NCBI RefSeq assembly: GCF_000688335.1
Contig: NZ_JHZX01000001.1
Location: forward strand, 2,666,001-2,730,000
Reading direction: 5' to 3'
Length of the DNA stretch: 64,000 bases
DNA from: Sediminibacter sp. Hel_I_10
GTDB taxonomy: Bacteria > Bacteroidota > Bacteroidia > Flavobacteriales > Flavobacteriaceae
Under the pieces are notes generated by a model. That model was not told where the DNA came from, made no database searches, and worked only from the letters and a program-made list of their open reading frames with translations. Each line of letters opens with the position of its first letter. The first letter of the stretch is position 1. Of the stretch, positions 62,577 through 64,000 are shown piece by piece. The translations under genes and the position numbers were made by a program.

Positions 62577-63146
62577 ATGAATAGTAGAATACTTTTTCAA
62601 TTACATCTCATAGTCACAGCTGTTGCTGTGACTATGTTGTTTTCATGCGAGAATAACTTCAAGGAAGTGCAGAAGATTGGTGTACTACAAAATGAGCCGA
62701 TAGGTATCGCTGAAAACATCAATCTGAAATATACTGAAGCAGAAGACTCAATTGGCAGATTGGTAGCCAATCTCGAAAGTCCGAAAATGTTAGATTTTTC
62801 TAACCGAGAATTTGCATTTACAGAATTTCCCGATGGTGTAAAACTATCTTTATACGACGATAAAAACCAACGTAATATCGTGTTGGCAGATTATGGTATC
62901 GTTTACAGTGAGACTGATCTTATTGATCTTCAAGGCAATGTTATTTTAATTACACCCCAAAAAGACAGTCTTTTTGCTGAGCAAATGTATTATGACCAAA
63001 AGCAAGAATGGTTATTTAGTAATTTACCTGTGGCATTAAAATCGGCCACCGCCAATAGTGGAAAGGGAGATATATTTGACTCAGATACCAAATTTAAAAA
63101 CTACACCATCCTCGAGGGACGTGGTGATATGATTTTGAAAGATTAG
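62577..63146 (+). CDS. lptC: LptC-like lipoprotein (LPS export)
   Basis: The 189-residue protein has a lipobox (VTMLFSCENNF) and an OstA/LptC-like beta-jellyroll: INLKYTEAEDSIGRLVANLE, FAFTEFPDGVKLSLYDDK, DLIDLQGNVILITPQKDSLFAEQMYYDQ, and EWLFSNLPV. This order matches the LPS export ABC transporter periplasmic protein LptC of Bacteroidota. A CNNM/CBS transporter gene nearby is a common neighbour in this phylum. Confidence 0.85.
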   Translation: MNSRILFQLHLIVTAVAVTMLFSCENNFKEVQKIGVLQNEPIGIAENINLKYTEAEDSIGRLVANLESPKMLDFSNREFAFTEFPDGVKLSLYDDKNQRNIVLADYGIVYSETDLIDLQGNVILITPQKDSLFAEQMYYDQKQEWLFSNLPVALKSATANSGKGDIFDSDTKFKNYTILEGRGDMILKD

Positions 63147-63176
63147 TTCTTGGACTAAAAGTTGACAAAACATCTT

Positions 63177-63184
63177 TATCTTTG
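63177..63184 (+). promoter_or_regulatory. Bacteroidota -7 box
   Basis: TATCTTTG matches TAnnTTTG exactly, 21 bases before the ATG of the 63-residue gene. A TTGAC lies upstream but with a spacer of only 12 bases, so the -33 part is unclear. Confidence 0.5.
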
Positions 63185-63205
63185 TAGCTAATTATAACTA
63201 TTTTA

Positions 63206-63397
63206 ATGAAAATACTTCAGTTTTTTCAATACGTATATTTGTTTTTTGCAGCGCTCTTCATCTATGATGGGATCTCTTACATAGGTTCAGATTCTAGTAG
63301 AGTGATTATCTCTTTTGTGTTTGCTGGACTAGCCATTTTTATGTTTTTCTTCCGTAAAAAGTTTAGGAAAAAATTTGACAACCGTAAAGATTCTTAA
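63206..63397 (+). CDS. Small two-helix membrane protein, unknown function
   Basis: This 63-residue protein has two hydrophobic helices and a basic tail (RKKFRKKFDNRKDS). It precedes the CNNM transporter gene with overlapping stop and start codons (TAATG), so both are translationally coupled. No function can be assigned. Confidence 0.7.
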   Translation: MKILQFFQYVYLFFAALFIYDGISYIGSDSSRVIISFVFAGLAIFMFFFRKKFRKKFDNRKDS

Positions 63398-64000
63398 TGG
63401 ACTTTAGTATCATTATTATCGTTGTCACGCTATTGCTCTCAGCTTTCTTCTCTGGGATGGAAATTGCCTATGTATCTTCTAATAAAATTCATATTGAAAT
63501 TGAAAAGAAGCAAGGCGATTTTTTGGCATCAATTCTAACCAAGCTTACCGCTAAACCTTCAAAATTTATAGCGACCATGCTTATTGGCAATAATATTGCC
63601 TTGGTGGTTTATGGTTTTATTATGGGCGATGTTTTGGTAGATTGGTTTCGATCTATGCTGCCTTCAGACTATCAGTTGGTCACTTATTTGCTTAATGATT
63701 TGAGTCTATTGACCCAAACTATTGTATCTACGATTATCATCTTAATTACTGCGGAATTTTTGCCAAAGGTGTTTTTTCAAATTTATGCCAATTCATTTCT
63801 AAAGATTTTTGCATTTCCAGCCTATCTGTTTTATCTGTTATTTTGGTTCATATCCTCCTTTATCATTTGGGTTTCAGATAATATTTTGAGGAAGTTTTTT
63901 AAGACAGAAGGTGATAACGTCCAGTTAGCGATGACCAAGGTGGAATTAGGAAACTACATTAGTGAGCAAATGGAATCTGTAGAGGAGCATGATGAGGTGG
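63397..64000 (+). CDS. CNNM/DUF21 domain transporter (HlyC/CorC family), 3' end outside window
   Basis: The frame opens at ATG 63397 and runs off the window. The 201 visible residues show a CNNM (DUF21) membrane domain: LLLSAFFSGMEIAYVSSNKI, FIATMLIGNNIALVVYG and LITAEFLPKVFFQIYAN, then the acidic start of the linker to CBS domains. Members relate to Mg/Co efflux proteins and, in flavobacteria, to GldE. Which group this is cannot be told from the N-terminal part. Confidence 0.85.
   Translation, partial: MDFSIIIIVVTLLLSAFFSGMEIAYVSSNKIHIEIEKKQGDFLASILTKLTAKPSKFIATMLIGNNIALVVYGFIMGDVLVDWFRSMLPSDYQLVTYLLNDLSLLTQTIVSTIIILITAEFLPKVFFQIYANSFLKIFAFPAYLFYLLFWFISSFIIWVSDNILRKFFKTEGDNVQLAMTKVELGNYISEQMESVEEHDEV

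Overview
The window reads as chromosomal DNA of a member of the Bacteroidota, most likely a marine Flavobacteriaceae. The evidence is low GC, Bacteroidota-type promoter boxes (TAnnTTTG), a TamB/TamL pair, sigma/FecR/STN-TonB receptor signalling, a GNAT-nitrilase fusion, and an arsenosugar gene set typical of this family. No rRNA, CRISPR array or prophage was seen. There is one tRNA (Phe).

Layout. 1-10.6 kb: the 3' part of a metallophosphoesterase/beta-barrel fusion, a B12-type radical SAM protein, a tRNA-dihydrouridine synthase, a frameshifted MddA-like methyltransferase, an NTF2-like lipoprotein and an AraC/TPR regulator. 11.1-19.3 kb: an accessory island of small unrelated minus-strand genes. 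They are separated by four copies of a ~130-bp structured repeat (here attC-A to attC-D) whose hairpin arms vary but stay complementary. A tyrosine recombinase with a short palindrome at its 3' end closes the array on one side. An IS3-type and an IS110-type element have inserted into the array. 19.4-26.4 kb: a repressor-like S24 protein without its serine, then arginine decarboxylase, agmatinase and a deoxyhypusine-synthase-like protein in one operon, then a GNAT-nitrilase. 26.5-33.2 kb: three overlapping glycosyltransferase genes, a membrane 4Fe-4S protein and an FAD oxidoreductase. 33.4-35.9 kb: a decayed DUF547 gene, a GH113-like hydrolase and a phosphatase. 35.9-43.0 kb: an arsenosugar biosynthesis cluster. 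43.2-51.2 kb: tamB, tamL and a guanine deaminase. 51.3-58.7 kb: a fasciclin lipoprotein, two lipoproteins with a shared domain, and a divergent ECF sigma/FecR/TonB-receptor set. 58.8-64 kb: tRNA-Phe, coaX, a FadL-like porin, a TPR protein, an LptC-like lipoprotein and the start of a CNNM/CBS transporter.

The strongest candidate for something undescribed is the 11-19 kb island, which behaves like an integron. It has cassette-like genes, one attC-like foldable repeat after each of four units, a recombinase at the end, and an attI-like palindrome directly beside the recombinase stop codon. The recombinase points the same way as the cassettes, which is not the usual integron layout. The IS110 element sits inside one attC-like repeat. 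Removing it between two CT dinucleotides rebuilds a repeat that matches the other three. The element's 5' noncoding end contains a two-hairpin layout whose loops carry short matches to the target and the donor, as expected for a bridge RNA.

Two genes carry single-base frameshifts (the MddA-like gene near 7.66 kb and the XRE regulator at a run of nine T at 11.67 kb). These could be real decay, phase variation or assembly errors. All family calls are by eye; no database search was run.
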